NCBI GenBank assembly: GCA_019448385.1
Contig: JAGTXO010000077.1
Span: forward strand, 50,566-114,565
Source of the DNA: Diacronema lutheri
Lineage: Eukaryota > Haptophyta > Pavlovophyceae > Pavlovales > Pavlovaceae
Length of the DNA: 64,000 nucleotides
Direction: 5' to 3'
Below the pieces are notes generated by a model that was not told where the DNA came from, did not search any database, and was given only the letters and a program-made list of their open reading frames with translations. Numbering within the stretch: the first letter of the stretch is position 1; the number at the start of each line of letters is the position of its first letter. The position numbers and the translations under genes are program-made. Shown here in pieces: positions 11,430 to 21,700 of the stretch.

Positions 11430-14400
11430 ATGGCGGCGGCGCGTGCGCTCGCCCTGTGGGCGCTCCCCATTGCCCTCGCGCTGTACCACTCGACGTTCCT
11501 GATCTGGGAGCAGGACATCTTCTGGCAGCTACGCGCCGGAGCCGAGCTGCTGCGCACCGGCCGCCTCCCGTACGTGGACGAATGGTCGTACACGTCGCGC
11601 GGCGGCGCGTGGCTCAACGTGCAGTGGCTGTCGACGGTGCTCTTCGCGCTCGCGCAGCGGCTGCTCTGCCGGGGCGCCGACCACTTTGGCCCGCTCATCC
11701 TCGTGCGCGCCACGCTCGTCGCTGCGCTGCTCTCGCAAGTCGGGCACATCGCCGCGCTCGCCGCCGACGCGCATGCGCGCGACACATCGGCAGAGGACAA
11801 CTGCTGCGGCGGCAGCGGCGCGGCGACGACGGCGTCGACAGGCAAGGCGGGCAAGGCGGTCGGGGCGTCGCCTTCCAACGCACTCGCGCGCGTCGCGCTC
11901 CTCCCGCGGCTCCTGCCGCCCATCGGCTGGCGCTTAGCGCGCGCCGACGACGAGGCTGACAGCGCGTGCGCACAACTACTCGCGTCGGCGCGAGCGCGCG
12001 GCGCGCGGCGGTGGCTGTGCGTGGCGTGCGCGCAGGTGCTGTGCTTCTACGCGGCGAAGCACCGCCTGCAGCTGCGCTCGGAGACTTTGTCCTTTTGCGC
12101 GTTCGCCGCCGTGTGGCAGGCGTGGCTCGCGCCGGCGCCGCGCACGTCCGCGCACGCCCGCCCGCTGTGCGCGCTCGGCGCGGTCCTGCTATCGGGGCAG
12201 CTGCACGCGGGCACGTCGCCGTTCGCCGTCGGCGCGGCCGTGTGCTGCGTGCTCGCGCTCCCCTCCGCGCCCGCGCGCGCCTCGCACCGCGCCGCGTGGG
12301 CGCTCCTGACGGGTTGCGCGTGGCTGGGCACACCCTATCACTACCGCCTTATTCGGCTGCAGTGGGTGCATTTGCGCTATTCGCACTACAACAAGCTGGC
12401 CAACACAGACCACGAGGCGCTCGGCCAGGCGGCATGGGCCGCTGGCTGGCCCGCGCCGCTCTTCGCGCTGCTCTGCGCCGCCCTCTTCGGCGCGTTCGCC
12501 GTGCGCTCCGCGCCGCGCGCGCGCGCGAGCGCCGCCGGCGCCGCGGAGGCCGCCAACGACCGCAGCGGCGGCGCGGCGCGCTTTGGCGGCGTCGAGCTCC
12601 AGCTCGGCGCGCTCAGCGTGCTCGTCGCGATGACGTTCAACCGCGTGCGCTGCGCGCCGTACGCGGCGGTCTTCGCCGTGCCCCTCTCCACGCACGCCCT
12701 CTGTTGGGCAACCGACGCGCTGGTCCTCGTCGCGGCGCGCGCACGTCGGCGGCTGCTGCGCTGGCGCGAGGCGCGCGCGCGCGCGAAAGACGCGCGCGCG
12801 CGCCTCGCGCCTGTGGCGAGAAGGGGCGGCGGCGGCGCCACCGGCGGCACGAGGGTCAGCGCGACGAGCGCCGCGCCGATTGGGCACGACGCCGGCCGCG
12901 CCGCGCCGCGCGCCGTTCGCCGGCTGCGCGACGCGCTCGGCGTTCCGCGCGAGGTCGATCGCGAGACGTGCGTGCTCGTCGCGCTCGCCGCGCTCGCCGC
13001 GATCGGCGCGTGCGCTGCGGTTGCGCTCGGTGTGACCGAACTGGAGAATCCATGGCCGCCGGAGAATCCATGGCCGCCGGAGAATCCATGGCCGCCGGAG
13101 AATCCATGGCCGCTGGAGAATCCATGGCTGCCGCGCACGGCCGCCGCGCACGCGCGCGCACCGCGCGCCGAGCCGGACGCATCCGCGCCTCACGCGCACG
13201 AGCGCGGCGCGGCAGGCACGCGCGCCCTCGCGCGCCGCGTGCTCGCCGAGTTTGGCCCGGAGGTGCCGCGGGTGTGCGCGGAGGCGATGCTCGCGCAGCC
13301 GCCGTCCGTCGGCTGGCTGCTCCGTGCGGTGCGCGAGGAGGGCGTGACGTGGCTGCTGCCCGCGGAGGAGGAGGGGCTCGCGCTCATGTGGGGCGTCGCC
13401 GAGCCGACAGGCGAGGTGCACGCCGGCGCGGAGCGCGCGCGCGCCGAGCTCGGCGTGTTGCACGGCGGCGAGGGCGCGGCCGAGCCGACCGCGATGCCGA
13501 GCGCGTGCCGCCGGCTGGCGATCGAGCGGCTGTCGCCCGTGCCGCGCGCGCTCGCGCGCGGCGTGGCGTCAGCCGCCAAACTCGCGCGCCGTGTCGCGGG
13601 GCGCGGCCTCGCACCCGGCTCGTTTCCGGTCGGCTGCGTCGACTTTTTGCGCAAAGTCTCGGGCCTGCCTCGCGCTAGCGGTAACCTGAGCGCGGCGAAT
13701 GCGGCGCTTGGCTGGGCGCCCGATGCGGCGCGTGCGGCGGGTGTGCGCGACGCAGTCGCCCGCGGCGCGCCGCTTGCGCCCGGCGCCGGCGGCGCATGGG
13801 CGCGCCGGCATGCCGAGTCGAGTTTCGTCGAGCCAAACCTCTACCACGGTTTCACGTACGGGCACTATTTGACGTGGAACAACCCGGAATACCCCGTGTT
13901 CGCGGACACGCGCGAGGTGATGTTCCACTGGCTGCAGGATCGCATACTGGCCGCGTTCGCGAGCCCGGCCGAGCTGCGCGCAAACCTGCATCGCTGGGCT
14001 GCGCGCGCAAACCTGGCGCCGATCCCGCGCACCGAGTTCATCGCGCAGGTGGGCGGGTGGCGCGACCTGCTCGCCGAGTACACGCCGCGCGACGAGTGGG
14101 CGCTCGTCTGCTTTGATCACGTCGCCACGCTCCAGCTCGAGCGCGCGCGCGCGCCCCATCGCGCCATCATTCACTCATACGAGTACGAACACTTGCGACC
14201 CTACCTGCCGCCCGCGAGCTTCGCCGCGCGGCGGCGGCGCGGCGGCGGCGCGGCGGCGCGCGAGGCTGAGCTCGACGCCGCCTTTTTGCGCGAGCTCGAG
14301 CGATGCCGCCGCGCGATGCCGCTGCACGCGTGGTGCCGCGCGGCGGAGGGGGCGTACGTGCGCGCAATGCACGGCCGCGACGCGCGCGCTGTCGGGCACG

Positions 14401-14525
14401 CGCTGCTGCGCGTGGCGGAAATTCAACCGGCGCTCGTAGTCAGCCACCAGATGGGCTGGATGCAGGAGGAGCATGCGCGCCTCCGCCTCCTTGAGCGCGA
14501 GCTCCTTGCGGCGGACGCGGCGTGA
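11430..14525 (+). CDS. large multi-pass membrane protein, GT-C glycosyltransferase-like
   Basis: One uninterrupted exon, 1031 aa from the Met at 11430. The N-terminal segment LIWEQDIFWQLRAGAELL followed by PYVDEWSYTS places acidic residues in the first luminal loop, as in GT-C polyprenyl-phosphate-sugar transferases. About 9-10 hydrophobic segments follow. The C-terminal globular part contains YHGFTYGHYLTWNNPEYPVFAD, resembling the 'GGYLIW...PVFIDGR' motif of bacterial GT-C-like proteins. A five-fold ENPWPP repeat lies between the membrane and globular parts. A glycosyltransferase role is an inference; no substrate can be given. Confidence 0.5.
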   Translation: MAAARALALWALPIALALYHSTFLIWEQDIFWQLRAGAELLRTGRLPYVDEWSYTSRGGAWLNVQWLSTVLFALAQRLLCRGADHFGPLILVRATLVAALLSQVGHIAALAADAHARDTSAEDNCCGGSGAATTASTGKAGKAVGASPSNALARVALLPRLLPPIGWRLARADDEADSACAQLLASARARGARRWLCVACAQVLCFYAAKHRLQLRSETLSFCAFAAVWQAWLAPAPRTSAHARPLCALGAVLLSGQLHAGTSPFAVGAAVCCVLALPSAPARASHRAAWALLTGCAWLGTPYHYRLIRLQWVHLRYSHYNKLANTDHEALGQAAWAAGWPAPLFALLCAALFGAFAVRSAPRARASAAGAAEAANDRSGGAARFGGVELQLGALSVLVAMTFNRVRCAPYAAVFAVPLSTHALCWATDALVLVAARARRRLLRWREARARAKDARARLAPVARRGGGGATGGTRVSATSAAPIGHDAGRAAPRAVRRLRDALGVPREVDRETCVLVALAALAAIGACAAVALGVTELENPWPPENPWPPENPWPPENPWPLENPWLPRTAAAHARAPRAEPDASAPHAHERGAAGTRALARRVLAEFGPEVPRVCAEAMLAQPPSVGWLLRAVREEGVTWLLPAEEEGLALMWGVAEPTGEVHAGAERARAELGVLHGGEGAAEPTAMPSACRRLAIERLSPVPRALARGVASAAKLARRVAGRGLAPGSFPVGCVDFLRKVSGLPRASGNLSAANAALGWAPDAARAAGVRDAVARGAPLAPGAGGAWARRHAESSFVEPNLYHGFTYGHYLTWNNPEYPVFADTREVMFHWLQDRILAAFASPAELRANLHRWAARANLAPIPRTEFIAQVGGWRDLLAEYTPRDEWALVCFDHVATLQLERARAPHRAIIHSYEYEHLRPYLPPASFAARRRRGGGAAAREAELDAAFLRELERCRRAMPLHAWCRAAEGAYVRAMHGRDARAVGHALLRVAEIQPALVVSHQMGWMQEEHARLRLLERELLAADAA
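13044..13130 (+). repeat. in-frame 18-bp coding tandem repeat (ENPWPP)x5
   Basis: Five copies of an 18-bp unit, gagaatccatggccgccg, are read in frame as ENPWPP/ENPWPL/ENPWLP within the GT-C-like gene. The near-perfect copies suggest recent slippage expansion. Confidence 0.85.
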
Positions 14526-14767
14526 GGAGCAGGCCGCGACAGGGGGGCCCGGCCGGGGAAGGGGGGGGGGGGGGGGGGGGGGCACACACGAGGGGGGGGG
14601 GGAGGGGGGGGGGGGGGGGGGGGGGGGGCACACGACATGGGGGCTCTTTTCTGAGCGAGTCGTGCAACTTTGCGCGTCAGCATGCGCGCGATGATCAGGA
14701 GAGATGCGAGAATACGCACGATGCGCGCGCGTCAGTGCTCGCAACGCTGATCCGTCAACCGACCTCG
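14526..14767. other. intergenic spacer with long G homopolymers
   Basis: The spacer lies between two convergent genes. G runs cover about 14560-14582 and 14592-14628, broken by cacacacga. No gene is seen. Confidence 0.7.
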
Positions 14768-15925
14768 TCAGCTGCGGAGCGCTCGCAACGCAAGGCCGAC
14801 AGTCTGCGCAGCACTGAGCTGCCCGCCCGCCCGCCGCCGGCAGCGCGAGAGTAACAGCCGTTCACCGCGCAAAAGCGGGCCGCTCGCGCGCAGCGAGAGC
14901 GCTATGAGCAGCTCGTCGAGCTCGCGCGCGCTGCGCGCGACGAGCTTCGCGCGCAGCGCGCGCGCGCCGGCCTCGTCCGCGTCCGCACGCGCGTCCTCGG
15001 CGCTGCTGTCGGGTGTGGTGTCGCGCGCGCTCGCGCCTGTCGCCGGCACGGCTGCCGCAAGCGCCGCGGGCTCGGCGCATGGCCGCTCGTTACGCTCGGC
15101 GGCGCGCGGAGGGCGCGCCCACAGCTGCAGCTCAGCGGGCGCGCCCGGCCATGACGGAAGCCGCAGGCGGCGCGTGCGCGCATAGCCCGCCGCCCTGAGC
15201 GCGGCGAGCGCGCCCGTGCCCGCCGCCTGCGGCGTGCGCTGCTCCGCGCCGCGCACGCCGCCTTCGCGCGGCTCCGCCCCTTCGAAGGCGTCCTCGAGCC
15301 GCGGCGCGTCCGCGTCGCGCGCATCGGACCCAAGCGGCGCCGCGCCGTCGGCGGCGGAGTCGAGCCACGGAGAGTCGACGACGAGCGCAACGGACGAGCC
15401 GTTGTGCGCGGCGATCGCGTCGCGCGCCATGCTGCGCACGTGCGCGGGCGCCGTTGCATCCTCCTCGCACGGCGGCCAGCACAGCAGCAGCAGCGAGCGC
15501 CCGTGCGCGCGCGCCGCGTGCGTGTCGCCGCGCTCGACGTGCGTAAACGCTGGCGCCGTCAGCCAGCCGGCGGCGGCGTCGGCGGCAACGGGCAGGGCGT
15601 GCTGCCAGTTGGTGGCCGGCGGCGGGCGGGCAGAGAGCACAGGAGGTGCCATGTCGTACGCGTGCACGCGCACGCCCCGCTCGCGCAGCAGCGACGCCCA
15701 GAGGCCCGTGCCCGCCCCGAGCTCGACGATGCCGTCCGCGCGGCCGGCGTGCGCGAGCGCATCGAGCGCGGCGGCGGAGGGCACCACCCACGCGTAGATG
15801 CGACGGAGCGGCGCAACGAGCAGCGAGCAGTAGAGCGCGCTGTACCGTTCAAGCCCCGGCAGCGCGAGCTCGCGGACGATGCGTCGATGCAGCACCGCGT
15901 ACTCGCCGGCCGCCATGCCAATCAC
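14768..15925 (-). CDS. SAM-dependent methyltransferase-like protein
   Basis: Single exon, 385 aa (382 aa from the Met at 15916). The motif IVELGAGTGLWASLLRERGVRVHAYD is a class I methyltransferase motif I with a following acidic residue. LLLLCWPP occupies the position of motif IV. The C-terminal half is Ala/Arg-rich and unassigned. Similar 'WPP' proteins are annotated as generic methyltransferases, and the target cannot be predicted. The gene is divergent from the TerC gene at 15999. Confidence 0.5.
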   Translation of the reverse strand: MIGMAAGEYAVLHRRIVRELALPGLERYSALYCSLLVAPLRRIYAWVVPSAAALDALAHAGRADGIVELGAGTGLWASLLRERGVRVHAYDMAPPVLSARPPPATNWQHALPVAADAAAGWLTAPAFTHVERGDTHAARAHGRSLLLLCWPPCEEDATAPAHVRSMARDAIAAHNGSSVALVVDSPWLDSAADGAAPLGSDARDADAPRLEDAFEGAEPREGGVRGAEQRTPQAAGTGALAALRAAGYARTRRLRLPSWPGAPAELQLWARPPRAAERNERPCAEPAALAAAVPATGASARDTTPDSSAEDARADADEAGARALRAKLVARSARELDELLIALSLRASGPLLRGERLLLSRCRRRAGGQLSAAQTVGLALRALRS

Positions 15926-15998
15926 CGGTTATTTGATATTTCTTGCCCCTGTCTCCCTCCTCCCGGCGCAGCTCATTGGTGCTCGTAAATTAGCCGCG

Positions 15999-17655
15999 AT
16001 GGGGCGAACGACACGCGCGTCCCTCGCGGCGCTCGTGCTGCTCGGTTTCACGGCGAGGCCAGCGGCTGCGGCGCGCGGCGTGGCGCTCGCGCGCGGTCGC
16101 GCGGCGCACGCTTTCGCGCGGCACGCGCGCACGCCGCGCGCCGGCGCGCTTCGCGCACTGGCCGGCGACGCGAGCGCGCTCGATACAGACGAGGTGCCGC
16201 GCGAGCGGCTCGTCGAGATCTGCAACGCGCTGCGCGACCGGTGGGGATCGGTCGAGCGGATCTACGAGGACATGACGGTGGCTGAGCCCGTGAGCTCGGG
16301 CGCCTTCCAGGTCATCGACATGGAGGCCTTCATGAGCGCGGTTGAGGCGGCGGAGGTGCGGTGCTCGCGGCTCGAGATGGCGCAGGTCTTCAAGGCCGTC
16401 GACTTGGACAACTCGGGCACGCTCGAGATGGAGGAGCTGCGGCTGGCGCTGCGAGAGTCGGGCGCGATCCTGCGCACTTACCAGCAGTCGCTCACCACGA
16501 TGATCGCATCGATTGGCGCCGCCGTCGTGTTCGGCGTCGGCGTCGCGCTCACGCGCGGCCCGAGCGATGCGGCCGACTTTGCGACGGCATATATCATAGA
16601 GGACTCGCTGTCGGTCGACAACCTCTTCGTCTTCGTGCTGCTCTTCGAGTACTTCCGCGTGCCGCTCTGGCTACAGCAGCGCTGCCTTACGCTCGGCATC
16701 GCCGGTGCGTGCGCCGCCACCACTGCCGGCCGTCAGGCCAACCAGCGCCCACAAGCCGGCCGCCCCGCGCGCCTCACGCGCTCGTGCACACGCGCGCGCG
16801 GGGGGAATCGCGGTCTTGCGGTGTCGCAGGCGCGATGGTGTTGCGCGGGCTGTTCATTGGTGGCGGGCTGGTGCTCATAGACAAGTTCCACGCGCTCGTC
16901 GTCCTGTTTGGAGGCTTCCTCGTTTACTCGTCCTATCAGCTGCTCGTGCCCGGCGCGGACGGCGACGACGACGACGACCTCTCGGACAACGCCATCGTCA
17001 AGTGGGCGAGCGTGACCTTCAACGCGACGAGCGATTTTGATGGCGGTCGGCTCTTCACGCGGCGCGGGATGGGCGACGTCGCCTCAGAAGGCGGCGGCCT
17101 GCTCGCGACCCTTGGTCGGCCAACGCCGCTACTGCTTGTCCTCGTGTGCATTGAGCTGTCCGACATCCTCTTCGCCGTCGACTCGATCCCCGCCGTGTTT
17201 GGCGTGACGTCCGACCCGTTCATCGCGTTCACGTCGAACATCTTCGCGATCATCGGCTTGCGCTCGCTCTACTCCGTGCTCGCCTCCGCCGTGCAGGACC
17301 TCGTGCGCGCGCCGCCGCGCGGCTCGCGGCGGCTCAGCGCGCTGCGCGCCTCGCGCCGCCGCCCGCGGCGGCTCACGAGCCGCGCCGCCGGGACCCTTCC
17401 CGTGCGCGCGCGCAGGCCTACCTTGAACGGAGCGTCGCCATCGTGCTCGGTTTCGTCGGCGTCAAGCTGCTCGCGCAGGGCGCCGGTTTTAAGCTCGACA
17501 CAATGCTCTCGCTTGGCATCGTGACGAGCGTGCTCGGCGTGGGCGTCGGGCTCTCGTTGTACGAACAGGGTCGCGCGGGCGCGGGCGCCGATGGCGCCGC
17601 CGCCGGCCCGGGCGTGGACGGGACGCCGGCGCCCGCGGCGCGCGAGCAACAATAG
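15999..17655 (+). CDS. EF-hand / TerC-domain integral membrane protein, probably plastid
   Basis: Exons 15999-16704, 16830-17302 and 17416-17655 total 473 codons (472 aa) with clean GT-AG joins (GIAG|AMVLRG, VQDL|AYLERS). Order: signal peptide (ASLAALVLLGFTARPAAAA), a calcium-binding EF-hand loop DLDNSGTLEMEE near residue 145, then the TerC membrane domain with the acidic helices YIIEDSLSVDNLFVF and CIELSDILFAVDSIPAVFGV. In plants a TerC homologue acts in thylakoid biogenesis; bacterial TerC/Alx proteins handle metal ions or tellurite. An acidic loop DGDDDDDLSD sits between the two halves. The EF-hand suggests calcium control, which is an inference. Confidence 0.8.
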
Positions 17656-17830
17656 ACCATGCAAAAGTCGGCTGCGCCTTCCGCGGCGCACGGGCGGGCT
17701 CCGTAGCCCGCGCGATCGACTTTGATGGCCATGATTGTCGCCGGGAGGCTTGTGAGCGCTCTTTGTAGTTTCTGTTGCCGAGGAGACGATTCCGACGAAA
17801 TCGTGCAACGATGGCGGCGCCTTGATCGCC

Positions 17831-18743
17831 ATGGATTACGACGAGGCGCGCAGCCACATCGTGTGGGTGGCGACGCTGCGCGCGGCGCTTTTCCACGCAG
17901 AGGTGGAGGCGCAGCGCATCGAGGCCGAAACCGAGCTGCAGATCGAGTCGGAAGTTCGCGCGCGCGTGCGCGCGGCGGCCGCCGACGGCCGGCGCGCTCT
18001 GGACGCCGTGCGGCGCGCGGCGTCATCGTCGCTGCAGGACGCGCTCGTGCGACAGCGTGCGCAGCTGCAGGCGGAAGCCAAGCTGCGCACGGACGCGCGC
18101 GTCAAGGCCGCGCACGACGAGCACGACGCCGCGACGCGATGGCTGCGCCAGGAGTGGGACCGATCTGCGCTCGCGACCCAGGCACGCGATGAAACGATCG
18201 CGCAGCTGCAGCGCGAGCTGACGCGCGTGCGCGCAGTCGCTGCCGCAGCGACGTCCGCGCCCGACCCACGCGCTGGCGGCCCGGGCCTCAGGCACGCGCG
18301 CGGCCAAGCGGTCGCGCAGCGGCAGGCCGCCAATTCACACAAGGGAGCGGGTGCCGTAGACCGCCGCGGCGGCGGTTTGACGCAGTCAGCGCTCTCGGAG
18401 CTGCAGCCGCACCAGCTGCTGCACGCGCCGCTCGGCGACGGCAGCTACTCGGCGACCGCCGCCGAGGCGCGCAGCCTCATGCCGAGCGCGCAGCCGTCGG
18501 ATTTTGGCTCGGGCGTCAGGCCTGGCTCGGGGCTCGCGCTCGTCAACGCCGGGCTCTTTGGCGGCCATGCTGACGATGGGGTCGACGACGACGACGCGTC
18601 CGACGCCGAATCGGGCGGCGCCGAGGCCGGCGCGCGCCGCGCGCGCGCCGGCACGCCTGCCGACGGCACGATGGCTACTCGCGCACCGACGGGCGGCGGC
18701 GACGTTGGTGGCGACGGCGGCGGCGGCGGCGACGTTGGTGGCG

Positions 18744-18779
<36 letters not shown>

Positions 18780-21700
18780 TCTCTGCGTCGGTCTCGGCGA
18801 TGCGCGCGGCCAACGTCGAGCTGCGCAAGGAGGCCGAGACGCACAAGGCGCTCCGCCAGCTCGCCGAGAACGATGCAGAGGCGGCGCACGCGAGGCACGC
18901 GCGCGCGGTCGTGCGCGAGACGGCGGCGCTCGCCGCGCTCGCAGAGGTGCGCGCGCGCGCAGAGATCGAGTACGCGGCATTTGCGCCGCTCTTCGACGAG
19001 CTGATCTCCGGCATCTCCGCGCACGAGCTCGACGTCGCTGAGCGCGAAGCCGAGCTGCTCGCCGAGCGCGACGAGAACGCGGCGCAGCTCCAGCTCATGC
19101 GCGCAAAGGCGAACGCGACGCACGGGCTGCACACGGCGCTCGTGCGGCACCAGCGCGCGATCATCGGCGCGCTTGAGGCGGAGGTGGCGCGCCTTTCCGC
19201 CCTTTTTGAATCCAAGCCCACCCTCCGCATGCTCGCGCAGAACGGCATCGCAAAGCCGGACGGCGCATGCTCGCCGCGCTCCGCGGCCGCGCCGCAGCGG
19301 CCGGACGGCATGACGCACTTGAGGTGGCGCAGCGCGCTGCCGTCGCCGGCGGTGCCCGGCGCCGACGGCGGCCGCGCCGCGCCGTCCCTCGGCGGCGCGA
19401 GCGACGTGGCGCGCGCTGGCGGGAGCGCGCACGGCTCGGCCGCCGACGCGGCGGCCGCTGCCGCTGCAAGCGATGGCGGGCCAGCTGTTGAGCACGCCGC
19501 CGCTGCCGCCGCGCGCGCCGCGGCGGAGGAGGCGGCGGACGTGGCAGCTGCAGCGACCACGCTCGCGCAGCAGACGGCACTCGACCTGCGCGAGACCGAG
19601 CGGCGCATCGCCGAGGTGCGCGCCGCCACGGCGCGCGCCGCCGAGCGCGCGGCGCTCGACAACGGCGCGCGCGCCGAGCGCGAGGCCGAGGTTGCGCAAG
19701 TGGACAGCGCGACGGCCGCCCTGCTGCGCGTGGACGCGGCACGGCGGGATGCGGAGCACGGCGCGCGCCACGCGGCGCGCGGCGAGGGCGGTGGCGCCGC
19801 TGAGAGCCGACGGGGCGATGGCGGAACCGAGAGCCGACGGGGCGATGGCGGAACCGAGAGCCGACGGGGCGATGGCGGAACCGAGAGCCGACGGGGCGAC
19901 GCCGACGCCGACGCCGACGGAGACGCCGACGAGGGCGCGGACGAGTTTGGCGAGACGCGCCGCGGCGCGAGCGCCGAAGAGATCGCCGACGAGCTCGCAG
20001 CGCTGCGCGGACTGACGCGCGCGCAGGCGCGCGCCGACGCCGACGAGGCGAAAGCGCGCGAGGTGCGCAGCCTGGCGCGCAGGCGCGCAGAGCTCGCGCA
20101 GGTGGGCGCACGGATGGCGCTCGCCGCCGAGCGCGAGGCGCGCGCGGCGCAGCGGCGGGCGGCCGAGCTCGCCGAGCTCGAGGCGTCCGCGGCCGCGTTG
20201 CGCACCGCCGCGATCGACGACGCGCGCGCGGCGGCGCGTGCGCGCGCCGAGGCGGCTGCGCTCGACCGCGCGTGTGCAGACGCGGCGCGCGCTGCGAGCG
20301 ACGCGCGCGCGCGCGACGAGGCGGCGGCTGCGGCGCTGCTCGCGAGCTCGCGGCCCGCGCTCACCAACGTGCGCGACGTGGCCGCCGCGCTCGTCATGCG
20401 CTCCGCCGTTGGAGTGGCCGGCCGCGCGGCGTGCGTGTGCGGCGTGGCGGCGCCCACGGCTGCGGGCGCGGGCGCAATGTGCGCGAGTCCGGGCGCGGGC
20501 GCGGGCGCGACGTGCGCGAGTCCGGGCGCGGGCGCGACGTGCGTGAGTCCGGGCGCGGGCGCGGGCGCGACGTGCGCGAGTCCGGGCGCGGGCGCGAGCG
20601 CAGGCGCGGGCGTTGGAGGAGGTGCAGGCGTGGGCGGAGGCCGACGTCGCAAGGCGACGGTCGAGGCCGGCAAGCGCGAGCGCATGCCGCCGGCCACAGC
20701 TCTGGGCCGTACCGCCGTGTGCGGCAGTGCCGGTCTTATCTTCGGCAGCTTGGGCGGATGCGGCGGTGCTGAGACAGCGGACGGCGCTGCCGCCGAAATG
20801 TGCGGCGCACCGACGCGCGCACCCAACGACGCGCGAGCCGCGAGCCGCTGCGAAATGTCTGCGAGTATGCGTAGCATGGCGGCGTGTGCAACGGCCGCAG
20901 TGCGAGCGGCCGAGCTCCAGCGCGTGGGCGCGGCCGGCGCCGCAGCCGCCGCCGCGCCGGACGGCGTTCGCATCTGTCGGACAAATGGCCGCGCGCTCGC
21001 GACTGCCACGCCGCGCGCGGCGGCCGTCGCCGCAGCGCACGCCGCGCACGCGGACGTGAGCGCGGTCCTGGAGCCACAAGCGGACTCTGCGTCGAATCGT
21101 GCGCAACGCACGCCGGTGCCGCCTGCCCGCGCGGCAATTGGCACGGCAGCAGCCGCCGCGCGCGTGGCCGTCGGCGCGTGCGGTGCGGTCGTGCGCGGGA
21201 ACGCGCGCTCGTCTGAACACACTGCGATTGGCGGCTCTGCTCCTGTTACGCCGCCTCAGCGGTCATTGGCCAACGCGCCGGCGCTGAGCGCCGCGTCCTC
21301 CACCGATCGCATCGCCGTGAGCGGTGACGACGGCAACGGTGACGGCACCGGCGATTGTGACGGCGGTGACGGCACCGGCGATTGTCGCGGCGGTGACTGC
21401 ACCGGCGATTGTGACGGCGGTGACGGCACCGGCGATTGTGACGGCGGTGACAACACCGGCGATTGTGACGGCGGTGACGGCAATGCGGGCGCGCGCGCGA
21501 GCGGCGCGTGCACGCCGCGCCGCGGCGCGGGCGAAGGACCCGTCGGCATCTCGCGCGCACGCGTGCACGGCGAGCGGCCAGCGCGCAGACTCATTGGCAA
21601 GGGCGGCACGTCAGGCGGCAAGCGCGGCGTGGCGGCGGACGGGGCGGCCGGGGCGGGCGGCGCTTGCGGCACGGCGGGCGGCGAGGGCATCGCATGCCGC

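Noticed and set aside
18386-21222. Two minus-strand open frames of more than 900 codons
   Set aside because: Shadows of the giant coiled-coil gene in GC-rich DNA; no domain, and overlapping each other in two frames.
19800-21485. Regular repeats as a CRISPR array
   Set aside because: Units are contiguous, in frame and without unique spacers; the genome is eukaryotic.
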